Shown piece by piece: positions 48,352 to 58,459 of a DNA stretch of 64,000 nucleotides. Source of the DNA: Daphnia carinata (taxonomy: Eukaryota > Arthropoda > Branchiopoda > Diplostraca > Daphniidae); contig NC_081339.1 in assembly GCF_022539665.2 (NCBI RefSeq), positions 248,001-312,000 on the forward strand, read 5' to 3'. Made by a program: the position numbers and the translations under genes. Numbering within the stretch: the first letter of the stretch is position 1; each line of letters opens with the position of its first letter. The notes under the pieces were generated by a model that saw only the letters and a list, made by a program, of their open reading frames with translations, had not been told where the DNA came from and searched no databases.

Positions 48352-48680
48352 TACATGGGATAGAGCTCTCCATTTCCGTTCCAGTTCAGACTGATGATTA
48401 ATGAAAACAAATTTTAAACTCAAAGGTGCAAAGCACTAGACAAATCACCTTTGATTTAAAGCTTTCTGTGTTCATTTGTCAACAGTTGCCTCATTAAAAC
48501 GTCCAGATTTTAGCAATCAACAAGTTCCACCAACCTCAACCAACAACGTTCAATTTTTTCAAACCTTGCTGGCGAAGGCACTGTGCATTTTCACTATAGC
48601 TATTAACTGGTTGTGTTAAACGTTTTTTACCACATATTTTTTGTATTTCTGTTTTTCACCGAAGTTTTTCACTGGAACAG

Positions 48681-48829
48681 CTGATAGCATTCTGCGGCTA
48701 GATCTCTATTCTGCAGTGCACTCCTCAGCAAACTGTGTATGCCATTTCATCGAAGGCCTCAATTACATTTGTACAGAATTGGTTGAACTTCCGGGTGACA
48801 AGTGTGACTGCCACGTAACCAACACATAA
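48681..48829 (+). CDS. cysteine-rich exon-like stretch, unit 5 copy
   Basis: Follows an acceptor-like GGAACAG and reads DSILRLDLYSAVHSSANCVC, then HFIEGLNYICTELVEL and PGDKCDCHVTNT, ending in TAA. The copy at 60521-60670 has the same frame with two or three substitutions and no stop. The unit 3 copy at 25519 is older and has one stop. Conservation of the frame suggests it was once coding, possibly a terminal exon. I recognise no family, and no upstream exon in matching phase is proven. Confidence 0.35.
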
Positions 48830-49325
48830 GGATCTGCGTTTCAACCAGGGACAGCAGTTTTCTTTGACTTCTGCGCTCGCCCAAAAGGATGCCTAAACTA
48901 AGCTAAGCTAAACCACCACTAAACTGCAAGAAATTTGAAAGTCATACGTACAAAGCATTCAACCAGTCACATATGACATAAAGCTTTCAGTGCTTATGTC
49001 AACAAATAGCTCATTTAAACATGCACAGCATACCACTCAACAAGTGCGCTACTCTTAACCAACAGCATTCCGTTTTTCAACGTCCCCCAGATGAAGGGGA
49101 TCTGCATTTATCACTTCAGTTCTATTTTAACATGCGTTATTGTTTTCATTCTCTATGTGACTGTTGTTAAGATTAAAAAGAAGACGGTGGCTTAATCTGA
49201 AGATCACAAATTTTCTCCTGTTTACAGGTGAACAAACGAAGCATATGTTTGAGTTGCATCCTGCAAATTTCTGAAGCATACTTTCATTCGCAACTTTCAA
49301 AGTGAAAAGCTGCGCGAGGATGGAC

Positions 49326-51270
49326 GGAGGTCGGAGAAAAAGGCCCAGACGAAAAAGGCCCGCAAAAAAGGCCCAGACGAAAAAGGCCCAGACGAAAAAG
49401 GCCCACTTTTTTCCAAATTTAAAAGTGGGCCTTTTTCTCCATTGGACTGGGCCTTTTTCTCCGTTTACTTTCCATGTTCCTACAAACTTTATATTTGTTT
49501 CCAAAATATATTTCCAACCTCCTATTCCGTGGAAAGTGGAATGTACATAGGTTGCTGAAACCGTTACCTTCTATAAGGTTTGCCGAGATCAAACAATGTT
49601 AGCGTATGTACGCTAGTTAACCTTTGATTATTTATTCGTTAGCAATCTGATTTCGGATTATGTTAGTATTTATATATTGCTAATATCCCGTTTAATAAAG
49701 TTCATTTTTCACAATTTTGGTTTATTGAACTACTATCGCTTTTTTAAATATAATACAAGAAATAAATGTTTTTCGCACTTAGCCTTGTTCTGTCCACCCT
49801 CTTTCATTATTCCCCCAACCCCCAGTCCATCTCCCTTATAACTTCTTTTTGTCGATACTTATGACATAGGTAAAGACCACTGATTCGTTGTTAATACCGA
49901 AACTGAATGAGTTCCGCGGGGCTTTTGTGGTTGTTGGTAAAAAAGATATGTTAACACGAAGACCTGTTTATTATTATTAACATTTTATAAATAATCTTTA
50001 TAGGAATAATGTAACAAACTTAAACTATCGTCTGAGGCAAGGACAAAAGAAAGAATATTGTAATTCAAAATTGATTCTCATACCTTTTATTTCCTTATCA
50101 GATTTTCAATTCTTTTCACAATTACAAAGAGCCAAATAAATATATTAAAATCATAACCTACTGCTATAACTATGCCAGGCGGTGACTGCCAACTGTTATC
50201 TTGGAGCGCTTTTCACCAAAGCAATAAATAGTTCGAGCAAAACTGGAATATTCAATTTGCGTAGGAACGTCTATAAGTCAAATTTAAAAAGTTAATGCGT
50301 GGCTTTTGTTAAACAGCAATCTTTTGTTAAAGAATAACCTCACCTTTAGCCCGAGAGAACCATCTACGTCTCTGGTAAGAACTCGCGTTTTTCCAGCAAT
50401 GATAAATGATTTTTTACGTTCTTCGTGTCTTGTTTTCCCCTTATGGACATTTTCAAGCGGCTTTTGGTTACCTTATTCACATCACATACTGCAGTGAAAT
50501 ATAAGGAAGCTTTGCACTTGACGTTAACAAAGCTACTAACAATTACAAACCAATTTAGTTTATTTTCTAACATGAAGGGCTTTTTTTATGTCTTTATTAG
50601 TGGAGACACTAATAAACCTTTTACAATGAATCTACGATTTTTTTTCTTCAAAATTTCCAAGATCATGAAGCATGCCACTGTATTTTTTATAAAAATGTAT
50701 TACGACATGGCTTGCACATGAAAGAACATGAGTTTAGCTCATCAATGAGTCGGTATCAGTACTTCATACGATAAATTTTCCTTTTTTTGATTTGGTTTAA
50801 TCACTTTATGTTCTTTCTTTTCAGTTTTCTTTTTCTTTATGTTGGCTTTTTTCTTTTTCTGTTGTCATTCTTTTCTCTTTACCTTTTCTTCGATGCGATC
50901 AGCCCAATTGTTTTTACTTTCTGATCTGTTTGTATCTCGTTTCTTTATTTATTTGTCAAGCAATTCCACACAGTCTTCTACCTATTGCAATACAGATAGG
51001 TTAAAAGTTTTGATGATCTTACAAATGTGTTTGTCAAATTGAAAGTTTACCTGAAAACCTTCAGCTCTTTGCAGAGCACCATTTCATGACTGTTTCTCTT
51101 CAATACTTCTCACATTCCAACTTCAGCTTGGCCATCCAAGATTTTCACTTTGGCTTTGAGTTTTTTTTTGTTATCGTTGCCACTTTTGAATCTAAAGTGG
51201 TCTTGTTCAGAATGGGTGAGGGATTAGATAGTTCTCCTAAATCAAATTTGCTGAATACTAGGCAGCCTTC
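49326..51270 (+). repeat. left inverted arm, outer part
   Basis: About 1.9 kb, inverted relative to 55451-57399. It includes the subterminal array, AT-rich sequence and, from about 50400 inward, minus-strand remnants of a Lys/Glu-rich coiled-coil protein also found in the other arm. No intact gene. Confidence 0.75.
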
Positions 51271-51971
51271 ACTGTTGAAAATTGGTGTTAGCGGTGTACT
51301 TGTTGGTCTTGGTTCAGGAATACCTGTTTTGACAAACTCTGTGGGATCAGAGGTTGATGACACTGATGCTGCCTCGGTGGCTTGTGCAAGTTTGGCAATT
51401 CAGGACCGCTTCTTGTTATTTTTCTTTTTTAAATTCTTCTTCTTCAATTTTTCTAACTCCTTTTAAGTTTTGTTTTCATTGTCCTATCAGACAAATCCAG
51501 CCTTTTCCCTGAAAGTAGATGGAATAAGCTGGCCCGCCTTCCTTAAACGTAAAGATTAATACACACCTATTAAGTGTGAGGTGTTAGCTGCTAGACATTC
51601 TTCCAGTTCAACACCAACCTTATTGCTATTGAGATCATCAACTGTAGATACACTTTCAGTTGGAAGTTGGTCAATAAGCTAGAAATGAAAAAGTCTTCAG
51701 GAGAGACTTGCTTTTTAAGAGCGACGATGTCAATGGACCCTCGCGTTTTATAAGGTTCTTGATTTTTAGGGTCTTCATTTCCTACAAATTTTGTTTAGAC
51801 GTCACTTTCAAGTTCTTGTTTTCTCTTTTTCCATTTACAAAAACTGCCTCTCATATTATAACCTTTAAACTTTATTATTATTTACCTTGATCTCTCAACA
51901 TTATCACTGATCACTCCATAAATCACACTATCTGAACCTAGCTTTTTGTTATTTTCTTTAGAGAACGACAT
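51140..51971 (-). pseudogene. remnant of lysine-rich coiled-coil gene, left arm
   Basis: Reads outward from the palindrome centre. A first exon starts at ATG 51971 (MSFSKENNKKLGSDSVI) and ends at a donor, AAG/GTAAAT, at 51886. Later exon-like pieces read KTRGSIDIVALKKQVSPED, LPTESVSTVDDLNSNKVG and (51363-51145) SSTSDPTEFVKTGIPEPR. A Lys-rich piece between them, with LDLSDRTMKTKLKR, has stops and shifts. The sister copy is in the right arm. The Lys-rich piece could be a transposase-associated helix, but no domain is certain. Confidence 0.45.
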
Positions 51972-52232
51972 TTTCGAGCCAAATCCAGCTTCAGGACGCC
52001 TCCACTTGAGGGCAGTATAAGCAGATGGAAACCATGAACAATAAAAAAGTAACTAAATTTTGTTGAATTTGTAATACAAGACTTACATTTTTTTTTTATT
52101 TCAATCGGCAATCTTAAGAGTTTATTTTACTACGTTTGTTTTTTGTACTACCCTTCATACGATTTTTTGGATACTTACTCTGCTTATACTGCCCTCAAGT
52201 GGAGGCGTCCTGAAGCTAGATTTAGCTTGAAA
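51972..52232. promoter_or_regulatory. palindrome centre, likely bidirectional promoter
   Basis: The segment lies between two divergent first exons (ATG 51971 minus, ATG 52233 plus). Both sides share a mirrored leader, about 60 bases including CCTCAAGTGGAGGCGTCCTG. A unique spacer of about 150 bases is in the middle. Confidence 0.45.
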
Positions 52233-53332
52233 ATGTCGTTCTTTAAAGAAAATAACAATATGCTAGATTCGTCGACAAAATGTTTCCGTGCAATAGATTC
52301 TACCAAAAACTCCTTTTACCATAAAGGACGGATAGCTGCTTTAAAGAGGTAAATTGAGTAAGCTCTTCTACAGAGACTTAGGTGCAGCTTGCACTTAAAT
52401 TGTTGACGTGGAACATATTATGCATTCTCATTCACATTCAATGTTTATTTTGTTTTCTAGGAGAAAACATTTAAAATTTGCGTCAAAGATATTTTGTTAT
52501 ACGGGATTTTTGATTATTACTAGGATCCAAGCATAAACCAAAGCCAAACATAGGACTTGCTTAATCACTCAACAATTTTACTGTGAAAGGATGCCAAATT
52601 ATGAAAGCGGTATAACATTTTACTAACCAATACATCTTAGAATACCTTTACTTTGTTTTTGCATGATACCAGAGGATCATCCAAACCATCCACCTTTCTG
52701 ATTCGAGGTCTTCAATGGATGCATGTAATTGAAACAAGTTTTCATATTGAGTCTGAAAAAGAAAGGTATGTGAAGGGTCAAAACCTAATTTTAAAAATAT
52801 TCACACGTTGTGGTTTTCTCGTGCATGAAATAACAAAAATTGTGAGCATAACTTCGTTATTGGATTCTAGGGAAGAATGGATGACTGCTATTGATTATGT
52901 TGCTGAACAGCTTCATACAGATCCTGATAGCAACGATGTGGATATACAAGCCGTTTCTGAAAAAACACCAGGAACCGTGCTGCCAATCCTGAAGAAATGG
53001 AAGACCGTCTAATAGCTAAGCTCTCACACTTCACAGGTATGTGTTGATCTTTACATTTAAGGAAGACCGGCCAGTTTATTCCATCGATTTTCAGGGAAAA
53101 AGCTGGATTTGTCTGATAAGACAACAAAAGCCAAACTAAACGGAAGTTAGATGAAATGAAGAAGAAATTAAAAAGGAAAAATAAGACGAAGAGGTCCTGA
53201 ATTGCCAATCTTGCACAAGCCACAGAGGCAGCATCAGTGTCATCAACCTCTGATCTCACAGAGTTTGTCGAAACTGGCATTCCTGAACCAAGAACAACAA
53301 GTACACTGCTAACAACAATTTTCAACAGTGAA
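52233..53332 (+). pseudogene. remnant of lysine-rich coiled-coil gene, right arm, with captured Akt exons
   Basis: A first exon from ATG 52233 (MSFFKENNNMLDSSTKCF, ending AALK) stops at AG/GTAAAT (52348). Later pieces match the left arm: MEDRLIAKLSHFTG before CACAG/GTATGT (about 53035), LDLSDKTTKAKLNG, and SSTSDLTEFVETGIPEPR (about 53240-53290) up to the insertion at 53333. Frames are broken by stops and shifts. The middle part of the left-arm gene is replaced here by Akt-derived exons (52673-52975). The gene resumes after the inserted transposon at 55451. Confidence 0.5.
52673..52975 (+). pseudogene. Akt: captured Akt (protein kinase B) PH-domain fragment, two exons
   Basis: Exon 52673-52765 reads SSKPSTFLIRGLQWMHVIET and SFHIESEKE, ending AAG/GTATGT. 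The intron is 105 bases and ends GATTCTAG. The next exon completes the split Arg codon and reads EEWMTAIDYVAEQLHTDPDS. This matches the C-terminal half of the Akt pleckstrin-homology domain, which in Akt kinases binds membrane phosphoinositides (family pattern NTFIIRCLQW, then ERTFHVE, then EREEW..AI). The retained intron shows capture of genomic DNA rather than mRNA. Neither the N-terminal part of the PH domain nor the kinase is present, so no Akt function is expected. Confidence 0.8.
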
Positions 53333-55450
53333 CCCACATAGCACAATTCGGTCCCACGGACATCCGTGGTATATCCTATTTGGATAACGATGACATCTTA
53401 CGAACATCCGTGGAACTGCCCGACCTCCTGGTTGGATGTCCATCGGATGCCGACGGAATATTAGAAGACCTCCCGGGAATATGCCGATTGATATCCGAGG
53501 GAAGTCCTGTTGGACGGGAAAAGAACATGCTCTGAACATGTGAGAATTATGGAAATACCTTTGTTTAAGCATTCCTGGCTAAAGTAAAGTATGAAAATAA
53601 ATAATGTAACACAACGATGGAATTATGGTGAGAAATTTCTTTGTATTGACATATACCGACATATAAGATACAACATGCAACTTTCAAGTTTGGAAGACAA
53701 ATAAAAAACTGATCCATTTTAATAATCTACAGTGAGGGGCCTCAGTAGGAAGACTACGCAGCTGGAGAGGTTACCTACGCAGACTACGCAGACAGAGCAG
53801 GCCGCTGGACAGCATCGAGAGAAGCACATAGGCACTGAAAGTAATCCGGAACGGCACAGCACAGACAAAATCGGAAGACGGTAGTAGCCCACAGAGTAAC
53901 AGAAGCACTAGTTGTTAACGAGAAAAGTTCCAAACGCGAAATTCACTTAATGTTACACGAAAACTCCAGACGCAGCACATAAACAGCACAGACGATAAAC
54001 TACACCACGAACAACTAAGCGATGACTAGCTGAAATGCTGAATCAGCATGCGAAAATTGGAAAGTCGAAACTACCATTATTTATCATTTCAGTAGTCTTT
54101 CCCTAAACACCGGGGAATGGTTTCATCTCAAAAATCTTTTTATATAATAACTTGATTATTGAAGGAGTTTTTTACAAGGATATAGTTTAAACATTACAGT
54201 AAGTGTTTAAAGTCCGTTTTAGATGATAATTGTGAATTATTTATTAACATTGGGTTACCTCTCAATGCTAAATTTGAATTCAGTTGGCGATTGTTAAAGT
54301 AACGTCTGCTCGAGTGAGACATCAGAAGAATATCAGGCAAGTTTACATTTACTGTAGTTTATTTTGGTTAACGTTACATTTTTCTTATATTTAGATATCA
54401 GAGTTCGACAATTTATACTTAGAGATGAATGGGATTATTTACCATTGCTATCTTCCAAATGATTTTGTATATTTTTCTATTGAGGTTGTGGCTCCCCGAG
54501 CCAAAATGAGCCCACAGTGAGGGAGAAATTTCTACTCTACACAATTGGTCAGTCCAACAGAAAGTTTCATTAACATGTACGTTTCAGCAAACACTTTATG
54601 TGCTCTTCTTTAAGGTATTGATGGGGTTCTTGGCCGTAAATGGTTACCTAATCTTCCCCATTTTAACACAAACAACTTTTGACGTTTTAGCAAATGTTTT
54701 TAAAGACAATTTGTTACCTGTTCCTTTATCATTCTGAAGGAGACACTTTTCTGTGTGGATTGGGAGATAAAAAGAGTCAGGAATTTTGGCACTTCGAGCA
54801 ATTGCCGAATGTATTTACTTTTATCATTATTAAGATTGGTTTATTGGTAACGGCATTATCTACCTTCGTAGGATGAACGAGGAGATAAGATATTTTAGTC
54901 TAGTTTTGACACAAATCAGATGAATAATGTTAGGAATTGTAATTATTTAATTAAAAAATAATTGAAAATTAAAATTATTATTGTAACGTATGTTGAAAAT
55001 TGAGTAAGATTTGATGAGATAAATATATTGCAATGTACAATGTATTATGTAATATGTTTAACATTTTGTCATTTCATTCGCCATGGTCTAAGTTTTAATC
55101 AAATATTTTTTTCAACGACCGTTCAATTATATAACATCATTTTTACGTATGGTGATCTTTAACAAAGCTTTTTCAAGTTGAATCAAAACCTAAGAGGTCT
55201 TTTCGAAATCGATTTAAAACACGGTTTAAATTCTCTTTTTTTAACAACAATTATTTAGAAAAAAGAAAAAAATTTGAAACTCTTCTTTGCTGTTGCAGGG
55301 ACGTCCTCAGGATCTTGTTTTGACACCTCCACCGGGCTTCAAATTCTAATAGCCGACGGACATCCATGGAACAACCCGATATGGCGCAGGATATCTAACG
55401 GATGTTCGGATCACAGTCGGACATCCGACGGCAGAGATGTGCTATGTGGG
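53333..55450. mobile_element. DNA transposon with CCCACATAGC termini
   Basis: 2118 bp with inverted termini CCCACATAGCAC and GTGCTATGTGGG, flanked by GAA (53330-53332 and 55451-55453). The left arm shows the empty site at about 51260. Subterminal motifs like ACATCCGTGG and GGACATCC repeat near both ends, as in CACTA-type elements, which also make 3-bp duplications; the assignment is tentative. A segment at 53740-54120 resembles, in reverse, the promoter-like block at 19225-19480. No transposase is seen. Confidence 0.75.
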
Positions 55451-57399
55451 GAAGGCTGCCTAGTTTTCAGAAAATTTGATTGAGGAGAACTACCTAATCC
55501 CTAACTGATTCTAAACAAGACCACTTTAGAGCCAGAAGCGGCAATGATTAAAACTAAAAAAAACTCAAAGACAAAGTGAAAATCTTCTATGGCCAAGCTG
55601 AAGTTGAGAATGCAAGAAGTATTGAAGAGAAACAGGCATGAAAAGCTGCTCTGCAAAGAGCTGAAGGTTTTCAGGTAAACTTTCAATTTGACAAACATAT
55701 TTGTAAGATGTTCAAAACTGCTAACCTTTCTGTATTGCAATAGGTAAAAAACAATGTGGAATTGCTTGCTAAATCAATTAAGAAACGAGATGAAATCAAA
55801 TCAGAAAGTAAAAAGAAGTTGGCTGAACACATCGAAGAATAGGAAAAGAGAATGGAATAACAACAGAAAACAAGAAAAGCCAACATTAAGAAAAAGGAAA
55901 CTGAAAAGAAAGAGCATAAACTGAGAAAACCAAAGATAAAAGGCAAGTTTATCGTATGAAAGACCGATACTGTCTCATGGATGAGATAGCTCCGTGTTCT
56001 TTAATGTGCAAGCCATGTCGTGATAGTTTTTTACAAAAATACACTGGAATGCCTTCCATGATCGTGGAAAATTTGAAGAAAAAAAATCTTAGATTCATTT
56101 TAAAAGGTTTCATGTCTTCATTAATCATAGACTCATAAAAAAAGTCTTTCGTGGTAGAAATTACAATTGATTTGTCATTATTAGTAGCTTTGTTAACGTC
56201 AAGTACAAAGCTTCCTTATATTTCAGTGCAGTATGTGATGTAATTAGGTAACCAATAGCTCCTTGAAAATGTGCGTAAGGGGAAAACTAGATACGAACAA
56301 CGTAAAAAATCATTTATAAAAATGCTGGAAAAATGCAAGTTCTTGCCAGAGACGTAGATGGTTTTCTCGGAGTAAATGTGAGGTTATTCTTTAACAAACG
56401 GTTGCTCTTTAACAATAGCCATGCATTTACTTTCGAATTTTGACTCATCGATGTTCCTACGCAAATTGTATATTCCAGTTTTGCTTGAACTATTTATTGC
56501 TTTGGTGAAAAGCGCTCCTAGCCTAGATAACAGTCAGCAGTCACACCGCCTGGCATAGTTATAGCAGTAGGTTATGATTTTAATATATATATTGGGCTCT
56601 TTGTAACTTTGAAAAGAATTGAAAATATGATAAGGAAATAAATGATATAAAATCAATATTGAATTATAACATTCTCTTTTTTTGTTCCTTACTTCAAATG
56701 ATACTTGAAGTTTATAATAATATTCCTATAAGCATTGTTTATCAAATTTTAATAAGAACGAACTAGTCTTCATGTTAACATATCTTTGTTCCCAGCACCC
56801 ACAAAAGCCCCGCAAAACTCAATTTTTTTTTTCAATTTTCGTATTAAAAATGAACAAACGGTCTTTATCTATGGCATAAGCATCGGCAATGGGAAGTGAT
56901 AAGGGAGGTGGAAGGCGAGTTGGGGGGGAATGAGCAAAGAGGTTGGACAGAACAAGGCGAATTGCGAAAAACATAGATTTCTTATATTCTGTTCAAAGAA
57001 GCGATAGTTGTTCAATAAACAAAAATTGTAAAAAATGAACTTCATATAACGGGATATTAGCAATGGATAAATACTAACATAATCGGAAATCAGATTACTA
57101 CCGAATCAATAATCAAAAATTAACTAGCGCACATACGCTAACATTGTTTGATCTCGACAAACCTTATAGCAGGTGGCGGTTTCAGCAACCTTCGTACATT
57201 CCAAATTCCACGGAATAGTAGGTGGGAAATATATTTTGAAACAAAAATGAGGTTCTTACGAACTTGGAAATTGAGCGGAGAAAAAGGCCCAGTCCAATGG
57301 AGAAAAAGGCCCACTTTTGAATTTGGAAAAAAAGTGGGCCTTTTTCGTCTGGGCCTTTTTCGCGGGCCTTTTTCGTCTGGGCCTTTTTCTCCGCCAATC
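55451..57399 (-). repeat. right inverted arm, outer part
   Basis: Inverted relative to 49326-51270. The plus strand first continues the coiled-coil gene remnant: KFD after the insertion; MAKLKLRMQEVL; an acceptor near 55743; then ELLAKSIKKRDEIKSESKKK and further Lys/Glu-rich sequence to about 55950; and an open piece with CSLMCKPCRDSFLQKY at 55956-56138. Stops break the frame. The rest is AT-rich, with the subterminal array at 57278-57392. Confidence 0.7.
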
Positions 57400-57407
57400 G
57401 GATGGAC

Positions 57408-58459
57408 TGCTGATCAACCAAAAGAAATGTCTAACTCGCAGTTTCGAAGCACTCAACAAATCACATTTGACTTAAAGCATGCAATATTTATTATTCAACA
57501 GGTACCTTATTGAATGGAAATTGATAAAAAATAAATTAAAAACAAACTAAAAAAAAAAAAAAAAAACTAGCTGCATCTCCAGATCCAATCCATTTTAACA
57601 ATGATGTTGTAGTTCCATAATAGGACACTGCCTATATTTCAAAACTAATGGCGAATATCTGAAATTTGCAAACTCACTTACAAATTCATATCAACAAGTG
57701 ACACGTTACATTCATGTGCTCGCTGAAAATTTTACAATCACGCTTTGTTTTCAATTACACGGCAGAGAAATTAAATCTTCTGGAACTATTATGCCTTCTA
57801 GAGCAACGATGTCTTACGTTTGAGGTACATATCAGCAGTCAACGAGTTAAACATTTAGCTGCAAGCTCTTGACTGTCAACATTTCTTTTAACAGGGTTCA
57901 CAATCGAGCAAGTGACAACATCCAGTATTCTCATTTTATTTTCGATTATTGCAGTATTGCTTCAGGTAACGTTTACGCTCCCGACCCAATTGGCATTTTA
58001 CAGTGGATTTCGGAAATTGTTCACCTACGAGAAGGGGACATGTTAAACTTCAATAAGTACGATTTCTAAACAGAAGCTTTTGCAATTTCATCAGCGTAAT
58101 GCTAAATCAACGTTGTTGTCCAACTGACGACTGATCGTTCGTTTGCCGATTCGTTCTTGACCCATCATCAGATAACAAAGAACAAGTTGTTTAAGAATTT
58201 CTAACACAAACGAAGTAAAAACTTCAACTGACTCTGGCTAGGCTTAACATTTTGCTTTCTCCTTTTCCGTACCTCTTACCATTGGTCGAATAGGAACCGC
58301 ATGACATTCAAATACTTGGAGTAAGGTTCGAAAACCTCAACAATATTTCCAACTGCCACCGGCAAGAGTTCAACATTTATTTTTCGAACTTAAAAGGACT
58401 GGAATAAAATTGCAGTCAGTATGAAAAAGCAGACGGATGGCAAATCGTGAGCCGAGGGT
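57408..58459 (+). repeat. 3' part of unit 5, first copy
   Basis: Closely matches 61170-62245. It includes a poly-A run near 57551-57568 and the conserved 3' segment, and stops about 85 bases before where CTAG would be. At 58459/58460 it joins module sequence matching 45617. No gene. Confidence 0.75.

Larger units (their letters stand above)
49326..57399. mobile_element. giant palindromic DNA transposon (family X-like), 8-bp target duplication
   Basis: 8074 bp flanked by GGATGGAC (49318-49325 and 57400-57407); the empty site is near 61165. The ends are GGAGGTCGGAG and, from the other side, GATTGGCGGAG, the latter nearly identical to the terminus of the 18580 element. Subterminal arrays of GAGAAAAAGGCCCA-type repeats lie in both arms (49330-49462 and 57278-57392). 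The arms are inverted copies over most of their length, converging on a centre near 52110, so the original element (without the 53333-55450 insertion) is one 6 kb diverged palindrome. Each arm has gene remnants. No transposase domain is recognised. Confidence 0.85.

Noticed and set aside
53035-53060. Reading MEDRLIAKL as the continuing Akt linker (Akt has a similar MEDEL stretch)
   Set aside because: The left arm, which lacks Akt exons, has a homologous stretch (LEECLAANTSHLIG), so this part belongs to the transposon gene.
52888-53346. Minus-strand open frame of 152 codons
   Set aside because: It lies antisense to the coiled-coil and Akt remnant; the plus strand carries recognisable protein and splice sites.
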